Positions 1 through 6,506 of a DNA stretch of 8,135 nt are shown here, piece after piece (position 1 is the first letter of the stretch; the number at the start of each line of letters is the position of its first letter). The stretch comes from Candidatus Dadabacteria bacterium (lineage in GTDB: Bacteria; Desulfobacterota_D; UBA1144; Nemesobacterales; UBA2774). The DNA lies in NCBI GenBank assembly GCA_030632765.1, contig DAOVUC010000061.1, forward strand, positions 1 through 8,135, in the 5' to 3' direction. Under the pieces are notes generated by a model. The model searched no databases and was not told where the DNA came from. It worked only from the letters and a program-made list of their open reading frames with translations. The position numbers and the translations under genes were made by a program.

Positions 1-1292
1 AGCCCCGCGTATTCTTCCTCTTCAGAAACCCTCAGTCCCATTGTGACTTTGAGACCTAAGAAAAGGATGAGAGCGCATGCAACCGTGAATACACCATAGG
101 CCGCTACACCGATAAGCTGTGTAGTAAAGCTGTATTCGGCTGCGAAAATGCCGACTGCTAAAGTTCCCCAAATGCCGCATACCAAATGAACTGATATTGC
201 TCCAACCGGGTCGTCAACTTTAGCGATCTTATCAAAGAAAATGACGGAACCAACCACGATTAATCCCGCTATGAAACCTATTATCACAGAGCTCATAGGC
301 GTCATTACATCAGCTCCCGCGGTTATTCCCACAAGGCCCGCCAGCGCTCCGTTAAGAATCATAGAGAGGTCAGGCTTTCTAAACACTATCCAGGAGAGCA
401 TCATCGCACCCATTACACCAGCTGCTGCTGCAAGTGATGTGGTAACAAATACGAGTGAGATCAACCCGGGATCAGCGGATAGAACTGAGCCGCCGTTAAA
501 CCCGTACCATCCAAACCACAGCATAAATACGCCGATGGCTGCCAATGGCAGGCTGTGACCTGGGATAGGCTTTAGGCCTGATTTCGTATATTTACCAATA
601 CGTGGGCCAAGGATTATAGCTCCGATTAGTGCACCCCATCCTCCTACGCTATGCACAAGGGTTGAACCAGCAAAATCATAAAAGCCCATAGCGTCTAACC
701 ATCCCCCGCCCCACTTCCAGGATCCAGCTACCGTATATACGATACCAACGAAAATAGTTGAGAAAACTAGAAAACTGCTGAGTTTAATTCTCTCGGCTAC
801 GGCTCCTGAAACAATCGTAGCCGCTGTTGCTGCAAACATGGCCTGGAATATAAAATCAGTCCAGTATGTATAACCACCATCAGCATATTCGATTAAGCCT
901 GCCGCACCTTCCGGTGAGGCAATACCAAAACCTGCGAACCCAAAGAATTGGCCTATCGAAAACTCACCCGGATACATTAAATTAAAACCAACCAGGGCGT
1001 AAGTGAGAATTCCTATTGAAATAATTGAAACATTTTTAAACAGAATGTTTGTAGTGTTTTTTGCTCGCGTTAGCCCGGATTCGAGCGATGCGAATCCCAG
1101 ATGCATTATAAATACGAGGAATGTAGCAACAAGCATCCAAATGTTGTTAGCTGTAAAAATGGCATCGGCAGCTGTTGGACCCGCTTCCTCTTGGGCAAAT
1201 GCTGAGTAAGCTCCAAGTGCTAACAAACTCAAAATTGTAAATGAAGTAGCCTTTGTGGGCTTCCCTATAAATCTATATAAAAAATCTTTCAT
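1..1292 (-). CDS. amt: Ammonium transporter Amt/AmtB family, 3' end cut by window edge
   Basis: Inner-membrane ammonium channel. I translated it in one open frame: 430 complete codons, running off the window at base 1. Residues 1-33 look like a signal peptide (basic start, hydrophobic 17-29, cleavage after AFA before QEEAG), as in many bacterial Amt proteins. Visible family residues, placed by spacing to E. coli AmtB: F153 gate phenylalanine in FQAMFAA, GAVAERIK (163-170), W194, D206 and H214 in DFAGSTLVHSVGG, F265 in GWYGFN, and the second pore histidine H369 in DDPVGAISVHLVCG. The end, MGLRVSEEEEYAG, is the usual cytoplasmic tail where GlnK binds, so only a short piece should be missing. 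The start ATG at 1292-1290 is preceded by AAAGGAGGA (1301-1309). A sigma-54-type promoter lies upstream, fitting nitrogen control. A glnB/glnK gene commonly follows amt, but that region is outside the window. Identification is secure; the exact substrate (ammonium/ammonia) is from family knowledge. Confidence 0.96.
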   Translation of the reverse strand, partial: MKDFLYRFIGKPTKATSFTILSLLALGAYSAFAQEEAGPTAADAIFTANNIWMLVATFLVFIMHLGFASLESGLTRAKNTTNILFKNVSIISIGILTYALVGFNLMYPGEFSIGQFFGFAGFGIASPEGAAGLIEYADGGYTYWTDFIFQAMFAATAATIVSGAVAERIKLSSFLVFSTIFVGIVYTVAGSWKWGGGWLDAMGFYDFAGSTLVHSVGGWGALIGAIILGPRIGKYTKSGLKPIPGHSLPLAAIGVFMLWFGWYGFNGGSVLSADPGLISLVFVTTSLAAAAGVMGAMMLSWIVFRKPDLSMILNGALAGLVGITAGADVMTPMSSVIIGFIAGLIVVGSVIFFDKIAKVDDPVGAISVHLVCGIWGTLAVGIFAAEYSFTTQLIGVAAYGVFTVACALILFLGLKVTMGLRVSEEEEYAG

Positions 1293-1347
1293 CTCTTTAC
1301 TCCTCCTTTGGCAGGGTCTTAAATGTTAGTTCGTATAGTACTTTATT

Positions 1348-1365
1348 TTGCAAAAGGCATGCCAA
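1348..1365 (-). promoter_or_regulatory. Sigma-54 (RpoN) -24/-12 promoter of amt
   Basis: On the minus strand the sequence reads TTGGCATGCCTTTTGCAA. The invariant GG (1363-1362) and GC (1351-1350) are exactly 10 bases apart, and the flanks match the TTGGCAC-N5-TTGCA consensus at all but one position (T for C after TGGCA). Transcription would start near 1338, giving a leader of about 45 bases that contains the strong Shine-Dalgarno sequence of amt. Sigma-54 control of ammonium transporter genes through NtrC-like activators is well known in proteobacteria. That this promoter is active here is inference. Confidence 0.75.
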
Positions 1366-1390
1366 GTCGAATGGGGAGTATCGAACTAGC

Positions 1391-1410
1391 CGTAATACGT
1401 CGTAATACAT
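1391..1410. repeat. Tandem 10-bp direct repeat CGTAATAC(G/A)T
   Basis: Two adjacent decamers, CGTAATACGT and CGTAATACAT, differ at one base. They lie about 54-73 bases upstream of the predicted amt transcription start, on one face of the helix. Ten-base head-to-tail half-sites are typical of OmpR/PhoB-type response regulators, so a regulator site is possible, but a chance duplication cannot be excluded. Confidence 0.45.
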
Positions 1411-1481
1411 TGTTATTAATGAAGAATTATAAAGAGATAATGAAGAAACATTTGGAATTGCTAATAGGCAGGAAATGAAAC

Positions 1482-1500
1482 GTGCTCAGTAATTAAGCAC
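1482..1500 (-). promoter_or_regulatory. 19-bp dyad, copy 1 (activator site or terminator)
   Basis: The minus strand reads GTGCTTAATTACTGAGCAC. The dyad extends to 23 bases (1480-1502), with 9 of 11 positions paired around a central base. It is centred about 150 bases upstream of the predicted sigma-54 start of amt, a usual distance for an enhancer-binding protein. Read as RNA from the MFS gene, it folds into ACGUGCU/AGCACGU followed by UUCAUUU, so a weak intrinsic terminator is an equal alternative. It is not the classical NtrC site, whose half-sites run GCAC then GTGC. Confidence 0.5.
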
Positions 1501-1546
1501 GTCGGGTTTAATTTCATGCATTAAAGGAGATTTAATAATTTTATAG

Positions 1547-1565
1547 GTGCGCTTAAATTAAGCAC
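1547..1565 (-). promoter_or_regulatory. 19-bp dyad, copy 2
   Basis: The minus strand reads GTGCTTAATTTAAGCGCAC and shares GTGCTTAATT-N5-GCAC with copy 1, centre to centre 65 bases away. An internal perfect palindrome with 6-base arms and a 1-base centre (GCTTAA-A-TTAAGC on the plus strand, 1551-1563) gives it a second pairing register. It lies about 218 bases upstream of the predicted amt start. The conservation of one half across both copies argues for a protein site, but two copies are thin evidence. Confidence 0.45.
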
Positions 1566-1618
1566 TAAAACTATAGGAACTATGACTTAAATTTGTTAAC
1601 TCACTCAATCCAGGAGAG

Positions 1619-2944
1619 TTATTCTATATCCAGCTCTTTACCTCTTGTTTCCGGAAGAGTCATAACTACTATTGCAGCCGCAACAGCGAATATAGAAACT
1701 GTAGCAAGCCCTGTTGCAAAACCATGTTGACTTACTATATATCCAATCATAGGAGGCGCTATAGCAGATACACCACGACCTACATTATAGCAGAACCCCT
1801 GTGCGGTTCCTCTGGCCCTGGTAGGAAAAATCTCAGAGAAAATAGCGCCGAACCCTGAATAGAAACCGGTACCAAAAAAGCCAATAAATGGTCCTAAAAT
1901 AAGTACTTCCTTTAAGGTGGTGGCATGTCCAAAGAACCAAACAAGGACTGCCATTATTAGGAGGTAGGCTACAAAAACCGGCCGCCTCCCGAACCTGTCA
2001 CTTATAAATCCAAAAGTATTACAACCTATAAAAGCCCCAATATTAATAGGAATAATCCAAATATAACCTTTTGTATCAAGCCCAACGCCCTTTTCGCTAG
2101 CCAGAAACTGCGGAAGCCAGAAATAAAGCCCCCAGTATGAGATCATACATAAACTTGTGAGTAGAGTGGCGGTTACAGTATATCGAAGAAGGTCAGGTTC
2201 AAATATCTGTTTTAGAGTAAAGGCCTGACCCTTTTTACCCAACTTGCCTTCATCTCTCAGAACCTTGGTCTTTTTCCATACCTCGGGCTCATCAAGATGT
2301 CTCCTAATATAGAAGACCAAGAAAGCAGGTAATACACCAACTAGGAAAAGAATCCTCCATCCTAAATCGATCCCGTCCATTGTAATTCCCAAGACCGGTA
2401 TCGTGTAACTCACGCCCTCTTGGAAATTTGGGATAATTAAAGTAGCGAGTACAGCCGCCAGGATATACCCTATACCCCAGCCGCTTTGAACCATACCTAT
2501 TACTTTTCCCCTATGTTCTTTGGGCCATGCTTCGGCTACAAGTACTTCACCCGATGCCCACTCACCGCCCATACCTAATCCTAAGAAAAGTCGGCAAACG
2601 AGTAAGAACGCTATGTTTGGAGAAAAAGCGCTTAATCCGGTAAATAAGGAATACAACAAAATACTATAAGTAAGAGCTCTTACCCTACCAATATAGTCCG
2701 AAATAACACCAAAGACAGCGCCGCCAAATGCTGATGAAAATAGTGTCACGGAAAATAAAGCGCCGACCCAGGCTTCTGAGAGGTTAAATACCTTGCCGAT
2801 TGATCCTACGGCCAAAGCAAACAAGAGCAGGTCCATTGCATCGAGCGTCCATCCTAGCAGCGCTGCGTAAAAAGCTTTCCATTGATCCGAGTTGATTTCA
2901 CTGACCCAGCCGAATAGCCCTGTGTTTGAAGAACCTTTGCTCAT
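1619..2944 (-). CDS. MFS transporter, sialate/lactate:H+ symporter (SHS)-like
   Basis: A 441-residue, 12-helix major facilitator superfamily permease of the inner membrane. The first membrane segment carries GWTLDAMD (31-38), the signature I associate with the NanT/JEN-like SHS group. Loop 2-3 has the MFS motif A GVISDYIGRVR (79-89), repeated in the second half as GFISDRFGRR (312-321). RLFLGLGMGGEW (118-129) and DEPEVW (218-223) also fit, and it ends with the MFS motif PETRGKELD (431-439). Family knowledge points to proton-coupled uptake of a monocarboxylate or sugar acid such as lactate, pyruvate or sialate, but the sequence does not fix the substrate and no catabolic genes are nearby. The ATG is preceded by GGAGG (2956-2952) seven bases away. 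It points away from miaB, and amt lies downstream on the same strand after 326 bases with its own promoter. Full length, no damage seen. Confidence 0.9.
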   Translation of the reverse strand: MSKGSSNTGLFGWVSEINSDQWKAFYAALLGWTLDAMDLLLFALAVGSIGKVFNLSEAWVGALFSVTLFSSAFGGAVFGVISDYIGRVRALTYSILLYSLFTGLSAFSPNIAFLLVCRLFLGLGMGGEWASGEVLVAEAWPKEHRGKVIGMVQSGWGIGYILAAVLATLIIPNFQEGVSYTIPVLGITMDGIDLGWRILFLVGVLPAFLVFYIRRHLDEPEVWKKTKVLRDEGKLGKKGQAFTLKQIFEPDLLRYTVTATLLTSLCMISYWGLYFWLPQFLASEKGVGLDTKGYIWIIPINIGAFIGCNTFGFISDRFGRRPVFVAYLLIMAVLVWFFGHATTLKEVLILGPFIGFFGTGFYSGFGAIFSEIFPTRARGTAQGFCYNVGRGVSAIAPPMIGYIVSQHGFATGLATVSIFAVAAAIVVMTLPETRGKELDIE

Positions 2945-2984
2945 ATCTTATCCTCCCGGAATTTTATGATGCTTGTGTTTTTCC

Positions 2985-3013
2985 ATCGTACTAAATTCCT
3001 GACACTGTGTCAA
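2985..3013 (-). promoter_or_regulatory. Sigma-70 promoter of the MFS transporter gene
   Basis: The minus strand has a perfect -35 TTGACA (3013-3008), a 17-base spacer and a -10 TACGAT (2990-2985, 4 of 6). The start would fall near 2978, giving a leader of about 33 bases with the GGAGG ribosome site. The -35 box overlaps a palindrome, so the promoter is probably regulated. Confidence 0.65.
3000..3012. promoter_or_regulatory. Palindromic operator TGACACTGTGTCA over the -35 box
   Basis: A perfect 13-base palindrome (6-base arms, one central base) whose end shares five bases with the -35 hexamer of the MFS promoter. A repressor bound here would block RNA polymerase. Several regulator families use TGACA/TGTCA-like half-sites, and I cannot assign one. 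No candidate regulator gene lies beside it. Confidence 0.55.
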
Positions 3014-3094
3014 TCCCATAAATACTTCATCACTCCTTTATTAGCTGGTTATATTTTACTGCACCTTATACACTTTTGCACCCGGAGAGATTTC

Positions 3095-3123
3095 TTGACT
3101 TAGACATGGTACAGCGTTAAATT
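3095..3123 (+). promoter_or_regulatory. Sigma-70 promoter of miaB, leaderless arrangement
   Basis: TTGACT (3095-3100, 5 of 6), a 17-base spacer and TAAATT (3118-3123, 4 of 6). The expected start near 3130 coincides with the first possible start codons of miaB (GTG 3130, ATG 3133), and there is no Shine-Dalgarno sequence. The mRNA would have essentially no leader. Confidence 0.55.
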
Positions 3124-3132
3124 GTTTAAGTG

Positions 3133-4440
3133 ATGGGTACCAAACAATTATATATAGAAACTTATGGATGTCAGATGAATGAGTACGACTCTGACAGAAT
3201 CAAGAACGCACTTGATGCAGAGCCCACTGATGATCCAAAAAAAGCGGATATCATCATTATTAATACGTGCGCAATTAGAGAAAAGGCAGATCAAAAGGCC
3301 TTTAGCAGTCTTGGAAAATTCAAGTCTTTAAAAGCTAATAATCCTGACAAAATAGTAGGAATCGCAGGATGTGTGGCACAGCTTTACGGAGAGAAGCTCT
3401 TAAAAAGGATGCCCCATATCGATTTTGTGCTGGGACCAAGAGCGATTCCAAAACTCCCTGATATAATCTCCAACATTGAAAGAGAGAAAAGAAGGACTGT
3501 TGAAACCTCATATGATATAGAAGAGCTTTTCGAGATCGAGCCCTATCACAAAGAAGGGAAAGTAACCGGGTTCGTATCTGTTCAGCAAGGATGCAACAAG
3601 AGATGCACTTACTGCATTGTACCTCAAGTCAGGGGGAATGAGGTAAACAGACCGCTTAAAGATATACTGACGGAAACTACTAATTTAGTTAACAAAGGTG
3701 TTAGAGAGATAACTTTCATTGGGCAAACGGTTAACTCCTGGAAAGAGAACGGTTATAAATTTGGTGATCTAATAAGAGCAGCGGGAGAAGTAGAAAACCT
3801 TGAGAGAATACGGTTTACGACATCTTACCCAAGAGACATAACTAAAAGAATGATAGATGCGATGAAGGACGTTCCACAAGTTTGTCATCATCTGCACCTA
3901 CCTGTGCAGTCAGGATCAGATAAAGTTCTTAGCATGATGAAAAGGACTTATACCAGGCAGTGGTATACAGATACCATAAGCAGGCTAAAAGACGCCGTTC
4001 CGGATCTGAGTGTATCCACAGATATCATTATCGGCTTTCCCGGTGAGACCGGGCAGGATTTTGAAGAGACAATGTCGCTTATGAAAGAAGTAGAATTTGA
4101 AAGCTCATACTCATTTAAATTCTCACCCCGCCCCGGAACTGCGGCAGCGGAGTATTCGGCAGAAGAAATGGTCGATCCACAAATTGCAAGCGCTAGATTA
4201 TCTGAACTTCAAGCATTTCAAAAAGATATTACGGAAAAAAAGAATCTAAGCAGGGTTGGTCTGATAGAAAAAGTATTGGTTGAGGGTGAGAGCCGAAATG
4301 ATCCGAACTTCTTATCAGGCAGAACGGATCATAACAGGATATTAAACTTCAAAGGTACAAAAGAACTTGTAGGAAAAACGGTTAAGGTGAAAGTTAGTGA
4401 AGGTCTTTTGAACTCCCTTAGGGGAGAGTTGGTAGTTTAA
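3133..4440 (+). CDS. miaB: tRNA-2-methylthio-N6-isopentenyladenosine synthase MiaB
   Basis: Radical SAM methylthiotransferase that converts i6A37 to ms2i6A37 in tRNAs reading UNN codons. There are 435 residues from this ATG, the normal length. The N-terminal UPF0004 domain holds the auxiliary-cluster cysteines C13 (ETYGCQMNEYDSD), C46 (NTCAIRE) and C80 (AGCVAQ). The radical SAM motif CxxxCxxC is at C154, C158 and C161. A TRAM domain covers about 370-435 (VEGESRNDPNFLSGRTDHNR). GCQMNEYDSD separates MiaB from MtaB and RimO. Two usually conserved stretches differ from what I remember as standard: GCNKRCTYC rather than GCNNFCTYC, and GQTVNSW rather than GQNVNSY. A GTG at 3130 directly precedes the ATG and could be the true start. 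There is no ribosome site, and the -10 box ends nine bases upstream, suggesting a leaderless mRNA. The nuclease gene follows after 19 bases, so they form an operon. Confidence 0.95.
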   Translation: MGTKQLYIETYGCQMNEYDSDRIKNALDAEPTDDPKKADIIIINTCAIREKADQKAFSSLGKFKSLKANNPDKIVGIAGCVAQLYGEKLLKRMPHIDFVLGPRAIPKLPDIISNIEREKRRTVETSYDIEELFEIEPYHKEGKVTGFVSVQQGCNKRCTYCIVPQVRGNEVNRPLKDILTETTNLVNKGVREITFIGQTVNSWKENGYKFGDLIRAAGEVENLERIRFTTSYPRDITKRMIDAMKDVPQVCHHLHLPVQSGSDKVLSMMKRTYTRQWYTDTISRLKDAVPDLSVSTDIIIGFPGETGQDFEETMSLMKEVEFESSYSFKFSPRPGTAAAEYSAEEMVDPQIASARLSELQAFQKDITEKKNLSRVGLIEKVLVEGESRNDPNFLSGRTDHNRILNFKGTKELVGKTVKVKVSEGLLNSLRGELVV

Positions 4441-4459
4441 TCTAGATAGGAGGCGAATT

Positions 4460-4936
4460 ATGTTTCTGCAAATGAAAGTGTCCGGGATAGCGCTTGACCC
4501 CTTTACAAACACTCCGATAGTTATTTTAAAAGACTCTAAAAATGAAAGAACACTGCCTATATGGATCGGATTTATGGAAGCAAGCTCAATTGCAATGGAG
4601 CTTGAAAAGACTCCACGGACAAGGCCCATCACTCATGATCTTGTTAAGAACTTAATAGAGAAACTGGGCTTTCTTGTATCAAGAATTGAAGTCACGGATC
4701 TTCATAACGATACATTCTACGCATGTATGCACCTCAAAAAGGATAGCGAGGAATATATCCTGGACGCAAGACCAAGCGACGCAATTGCAATAGCGCTAAG
4801 GACTGATTCCCCTATCTTCGTAAATGAAGAGGTTATTAATAAATCTAAATCCATAGAGATAGACGAAGATAAGGAGAAACTAGAAGAACTACTGGAAAAG
4901 ATGCCCGAAGGTGACTTCGGGAAATACAAGATGTAG
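4460..4936 (+). CDS. Bifunctional nuclease (DUF151/BFN) family protein
   Basis: A 158-residue cytoplasmic protein. Residues 1 to about 130 match the BFN/DUF151 domain: LPIWIGFMEASSIAMEL (32-48), RPITHDL (55-61), the FYACMHL strand (86-92) and DARPSDAIAIALR (102-114), followed by PIFVNEE. The family is named after a plant member with RNase and DNase activity, and the structure of Thermotoga TM0160 is known. Its role in bacteria is unclear, so the name should be read as family only. The tail (about 132-158) is acidic, charged and probably helical, shorter than in members that carry an added UVR domain. A strong AGGAGG (4448-4453) sits six bases before this ATG and decides it against the ATG at 4472. 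Co-transcription with miaB is likely and is a pairing I recall from deltaproteobacteria. The last codons contain a perfect hairpin. Confidence 0.9.
   Translation: MFLQMKVSGIALDPFTNTPIVILKDSKNERTLPIWIGFMEASSIAMELEKTPRTRPITHDLVKNLIEKLGFLVSRIEVTDLHNDTFYACMHLKKDSEEYILDARPSDAIAIALRTDSPIFVNEEVINKSKSIEIDEDKEKLEELLEKMPEGDFGKYKM
4904..4921 (+). other. Perfect RNA hairpin with GNRA-type loop at the 3' end of the nuclease gene
   Basis: CCCGAAG, GTGA, CTTCGGG: seven uninterrupted pairs, mostly G-C, closed by a GUGA loop that fits the stable GNRA class. It lies within the last codons (residues PEGDFG), 15 bases before the end of the stop codon. No U-run follows directly, so it is not a standard terminator. 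It could block 3' exonucleases and stabilise the miaB-nuclease mRNA. Confidence 0.5.
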
Positions 4937-5030
4937 TTATTCTTCTTCTTTGCATTGAAGTTTCATAGCCCAAGTCCTTTCCCTTCATTCTTATACCTCT
5001 AGAATATTGATATGAATTACCTTATTTCAG

Positions 5031-5044
5031 GGATTATTTAATCC
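5031..5044. repeat. Inverted repeat GGATTA-TT-TAATCC upstream of trmFO
   Basis: Perfect 6-base arms with a 2-base centre. A third GGATTA lies at 5062-5067, about 16 bases upstream of the trmFO -10 element. This could be an operator. As a terminator for the preceding operon it lacks a U-run. Confidence 0.35.
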
Positions 5045-5079
5045 TCCTATATACCACGCAAGGATTAGAGCATTTATTG

Positions 5080-5088
5080 TGGTAGAAT
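5080..5088 (+). promoter_or_regulatory. Extended -10 promoter of trmFO, leaderless arrangement
   Basis: TGG followed by TAGAAT (5083-5088, 5 of 6) gives a TGn extended -10 element, which would compensate for the absence of a recognisable -35. The expected start is at about 5095-5096, the A of the trmFO ATG, and no Shine-Dalgarno sequence precedes the gene. Confidence 0.6.
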
Positions 5089-5095
5089 AACCGCC

Positions 5096-6418
5096 ATGCC
5101 AAACGAAAAAAGAGTTACCGTAGTAGGCGGGGGACTCGCAGGCTCAGAAGCCGCTCATCAAATATCCAAGCTCGGAATAAGGGTCAAACTCATCGAGATG
5201 AGGCCAGACAAATCATCCCCTGCGCACAATTCAAACAACTTAGGCGAGCTTGTATGCAGCAATTCCCTAAAATCAAACTCTTTAGAAAACGCAAGCGGCA
5301 TCTTAAAACAAGAGATGAGAGAGCTCGGGTCTCTTATTCTTGAGGTAGCTGACAACACCCACGTTCCCGCGGGAAAAGCCCTTGCCGTAGACCGTATTAA
5401 ATTTGCAGAGTATATAACTGAGAAGATAGAAAACAATCCGCTAATTGAATTAGTCAGAGGAGAATTTAAAGAAATACCGGAGAATTTAGATTCCCCTTTA
5501 ATTATTGCGAGCGGGCCTCTGACTTCAGAATCTCTATCAGAAAGCATTAAGCTTCTCACGGACTCAGACCACCTTTATTTTTACGACTCTATATCCCCTA
5601 TCATTGATGCGGAAAGCATCGATTATTCGACCGTGTATAGAGCATCAAGATACGATAATGGCGAGCAGGAGGAAGGAGACTATCTCAACTGCCCGCTTAA
5701 CCATGATCAATACTATGGGCTTATTGAGGAGCTGCTTTCATCCGAGAAAATCGAAACAAGGGAATTTGAGAAAGGGATTTACTTTGAAAGCTGTCTTCCG
5801 GTAGAAGTTATCGCACAGAGGGGAAAGGACACATTAAGATTCGGGCCCGCAAAACCCGTCGGTCTTAAAGACCCTAGAGACGGGAAAATTCCTTATGCCG
5901 TTATTCAGCTCAGATGTGAAAATAAGGAAGCCTCGATGTATAACATTGTAGGGTTTCAGACGAAGCTTAAATACCCTGAGCAAAAAAGGGTTTTTAGAAC
6001 GATTCCCGGACTTGAAAACGCTGAATTCATGAGATTCGGAAGCATTCACCGAAATACTTATATCAATTCGCCAAAACTAATTTGCCCTACTCTTCAGGTA
6101 AAAGATAACGATTTGCTCTTCTTTGCGGGGCAAATATTGGGCGTTGAAGGATATGTAGAATCAGCCGCAATGGGCATAATAGCAGGGATGAATGCCGCAA
6201 AACTCATACTTAATGAGCCCTTGATTGTCCCTCCGAGAGAGACGGCTATCGGATCACTTATTAAATACATAACCGACACGGGGGTTAAGAATTTTCAGCC
6301 GATGAATATAAATTTCGGACTATTCCCACCGGTGCAGGGGAAAATGCCAAAACCGGAGAAGAAAAAACTCATTGCTAAAAACGCCTTAGAGAATATCTCT
6401 AGAGTCCTTAATTTATAG
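5096..6418 (+). CDS. trmFO: Methylenetetrahydrofolate-tRNA-(uracil-5-)-methyltransferase TrmFO
   Basis: Flavoprotein that makes 5-methyluridine at position 54 of the tRNA T-loop, using methylenetetrahydrofolate as carbon donor and FADH2 (plus NAD(P)H). It replaces the SAM-dependent TrmA in lineages that carry it. There are 440 residues, the normal length. The Rossmann FAD motif VVGGGLAGSEAA is at 9-20, with acidic E34 at the end of the second strand. ELVCSNSLKS (51-60) carries C54 and FESCLPVE (230-237) carries C233, matching the two functional cysteines described in the Bacillus enzyme (C53 and C226). FAGQILGVEGYVESAAMGIIAG (343-364) and NFQPMNINFGLFPP (399-412) are the C-terminal family signatures. 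It starts at the only ATG compatible with the FAD motif, without a ribosome site and seven bases after a -10 element. It is separated by 159 bases from the nuclease gene, so it is probably its own transcript. No defects seen. Confidence 0.96.
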   Translation: MPNEKRVTVVGGGLAGSEAAHQISKLGIRVKLIEMRPDKSSPAHNSNNLGELVCSNSLKSNSLENASGILKQEMRELGSLILEVADNTHVPAGKALAVDRIKFAEYITEKIENNPLIELVRGEFKEIPENLDSPLIIASGPLTSESLSESIKLLTDSDHLYFYDSISPIIDAESIDYSTVYRASRYDNGEQEEGDYLNCPLNHDQYYGLIEELLSSEKIETREFEKGIYFESCLPVEVIAQRGKDTLRFGPAKPVGLKDPRDGKIPYAVIQLRCENKEASMYNIVGFQTKLKYPEQKRVFRTIPGLENAEFMRFGSIHRNTYINSPKLICPTLQVKDNDLLFFAGQILGVEGYVESAAMGIIAGMNAAKLILNEPLIVPPRETAIGSLIKYITDTGVKNFQPMNINFGLFPPVQGKMPKPEKKKLIAKNALENISRVLNL

Positions 6419-6453
6419 TACATTCTCCATAAATAGCTTAATTTTATTAAAAT

Positions 6454-6478
6454 CTGGAGCAGCCTGCATAAGCTCCGG
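6454..6478 (+). terminator. Possible terminator hairpin after trmFO
   Basis: CTGGAGC pairs with GCTCCGG (seven pairs, one G-U) around an 11-base loop, 36 bases after the trmFO stop. The following bases are A/T-rich (CAATAATTATGTATTTT) but have no clean U-run, so termination would be weak. It separates trmFO from the promoter of the next gene. Confidence 0.35.
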
Positions 6479-6506
6479 CAATAATTATGTATTTTCTGTA
6501 AAAGAC

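Larger units (their letters stand above)
1293..1618. other. Spacer between amt and the MFS gene (regulatory region)
   Basis: This 326-base stretch contains no credible gene on either strand. It holds, reading toward amt on the minus strand, two copies of a 19-bp dyad, an isolated TATAAT (1426-1431, minus, with no good -35), a tandem 10-bp repeat, a sigma-54 -24/-12 element and the amt Shine-Dalgarno sequence. It must also contain the 3' end of the MFS transcript. The dyad at 1482-1500 is a possible terminator for that gene. I saw no riboswitch-like structure. Confidence 0.7.

Noticed and set aside
241..558. Open frame of 105 codons on the plus strand
   Set aside because: It lies antisense within amt, whose minus-strand translation shows all family motifs; the plus-strand protein is low-complexity and proline/threonine-rich with no ribosome site.
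1003..1209. Open frame of 68 codons on the plus strand
   Set aside because: Antisense to the N-terminal part of amt, with no recognisable domain or ribosome site.
1426..1431. Second, sigma-70 promoter for amt (TATAAT on the minus strand)
   Set aside because: The hexamer 17 bases upstream is CAAATG and other spacings give nothing better; a lone TATAAT in A/T-rich DNA is weak evidence.
1482..1565. Classical NtrC enhancer sites
   Set aside because: The half-sites are arranged GTGC...GCAC over 19 bases, the reverse of the usual NtrC dyad, so I call them only candidate activator sites.
4342..4632. Open frame of 96 codons on the minus strand spanning the miaB end and nuclease start
   Set aside because: It crosses the boundary of two well-supported plus-strand genes and has no family features.
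5031..5044. Rho-independent terminator of the miaB-nuclease operon
   Set aside because: The stem is A/T-rich with a 2-base centre and is followed by CCTATATACC rather than a U-run.
5158..5559. Open frame of 133 codons on the minus strand inside trmFO
   Set aside because: It is the complement of the conserved FAD and cysteine region of trmFO, so its openness follows from the coding strand.
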